From Sphingobacterium sp. CZ-UAM (GTDB taxonomy: Bacteria; Bacteroidota; Bacteroidia; Sphingobacteriales; Sphingobacteriaceae), in the NCBI RefSeq assembly GCF_002000245.1, contig NZ_MTCM01000001.1:248001-312000 (forward strand): DNA of 64,000 nt, written 5' to 3'. The position numbers were made by a program, and so were the translations under genes. The notes under the pieces were generated by a model. It made no database searches. It had not been told where the DNA came from and was given only the letters and a program-made list of their open reading frames with translations. Below are positions 63,891 to 64,000 of the stretch, one piece after another (the first letter of the stretch is position 1; every line of letters begins with the position of its first letter).

Positions 63891-63939
63891 AAAAACCTCT
63901 TTTAATAAGGCTTGAATTTACGTATTAAAAGAGGTTTTT
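63891..63939. terminator. Perfect inverted repeat just upstream of the DJ-1/PfpI gene
   Basis: 17-bp perfect arms (63891-63907 and 63923-63939) with a 15-nt loop and A/T runs at both ends. On the minus strand it has a U-run directly before the start codon at 63886. It could terminate the next upstream gene (outside the window) or attenuate the DJ-1 mRNA. Confidence 0.8.
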
Positions 63940-64000
63940 ACAATGTTTATTTGTCAATCTTTTGTTAACCTTGAACCGTTATTTTTTCTGCAAGAGCGCG

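Noticed and set aside
1..64000. CRISPR arrays, transposons, integrases, phage or defence islands
   Set aside because: I looked for regularly spaced repeats, transposase or integrase motifs and nuclease/helicase clusters and found none.

Overview
The window is chromosomal DNA of a Bacteroidota bacterium, most probably Sphingobacterium or a close relative in the Sphingobacteriaceae. The grounds are SusC/SusD pairs, a hybrid two-component sensor of the glycan-utilisation type, promoters of the Bacteroidota form (TTG, 17-20 bases, TAnnTTTG), AT-rich leaders without clear Shine-Dalgarno sequences, and moderate GC. The genus is an inference from overall gene character. I see no rRNA, tRNA, CRISPR array, insertion sequence or prophage.

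1-27.2 kb is a polysaccharide utilisation locus. A divergent sensor/regulator (cut by the left edge) faces susC1-susD1. A strong terminator follows, and then one long colinear operon: susC2-susD2-GH29-GH2-GH95-alginate-lyase-family protein-GH88/beta-helix fusion. A hybrid two-component regulator closes the locus. Two fucosidase families, a lyase and an unsaturated-uronyl hydrolase point to a fucosylated, uronic-acid-containing glycan. No sulfatase is present, so heavily sulfated glycans are less likely.

27.2-33 kb holds ordinary cargo: a Bcr/CflA-type exporter, an M20 amidohydrolase, a YiiX-like papain-fold amidase and two unrecognised proteins. 33-37.9 kb is an NAD-salvage operon (prs-like, nadV, nadE, nicotinamidase-like, nrtR). 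Two near-identical palindromes bracket its promoter and look like the NrtR operators.

38-52.7 kb is mixed: two lipoproteins, a tandem pair of WG/Sel1-repeat proteins with a small membrane protein, a YfiT-like DinB protein, a DUF2625 protein, a NYN/OST-HTH protein, a divergent AraC regulator and CynX/NimT-type exporter, and an S15-family hydrolase. 53.2-59 kb is a six-gene inositol cluster: inositol-3-phosphate synthase, a nucleotidyltransferase, an ATP-grasp enzyme, a CDP-alcohol phosphotransferase, a membrane protein and a HAD protein. It probably makes an inositol-phosphate lipid or conjugate. 59-64 kb, all on the minus strand, carries an AraC regulator with a VanX-type dipeptidase, polyphosphate kinase 1, a small membrane-anchored protein and a DJ-1/PfpI protein.

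The most unusual signal outside the coding regions is a 78-bp element present twice (27363-27440 and 48404-48481, 75/78 identical). Read on the minus strand, each copy runs from a Bacteroidota promoter to a hairpin with a U-run about 65 nt later. I read the element as a duplicated small-RNA gene.
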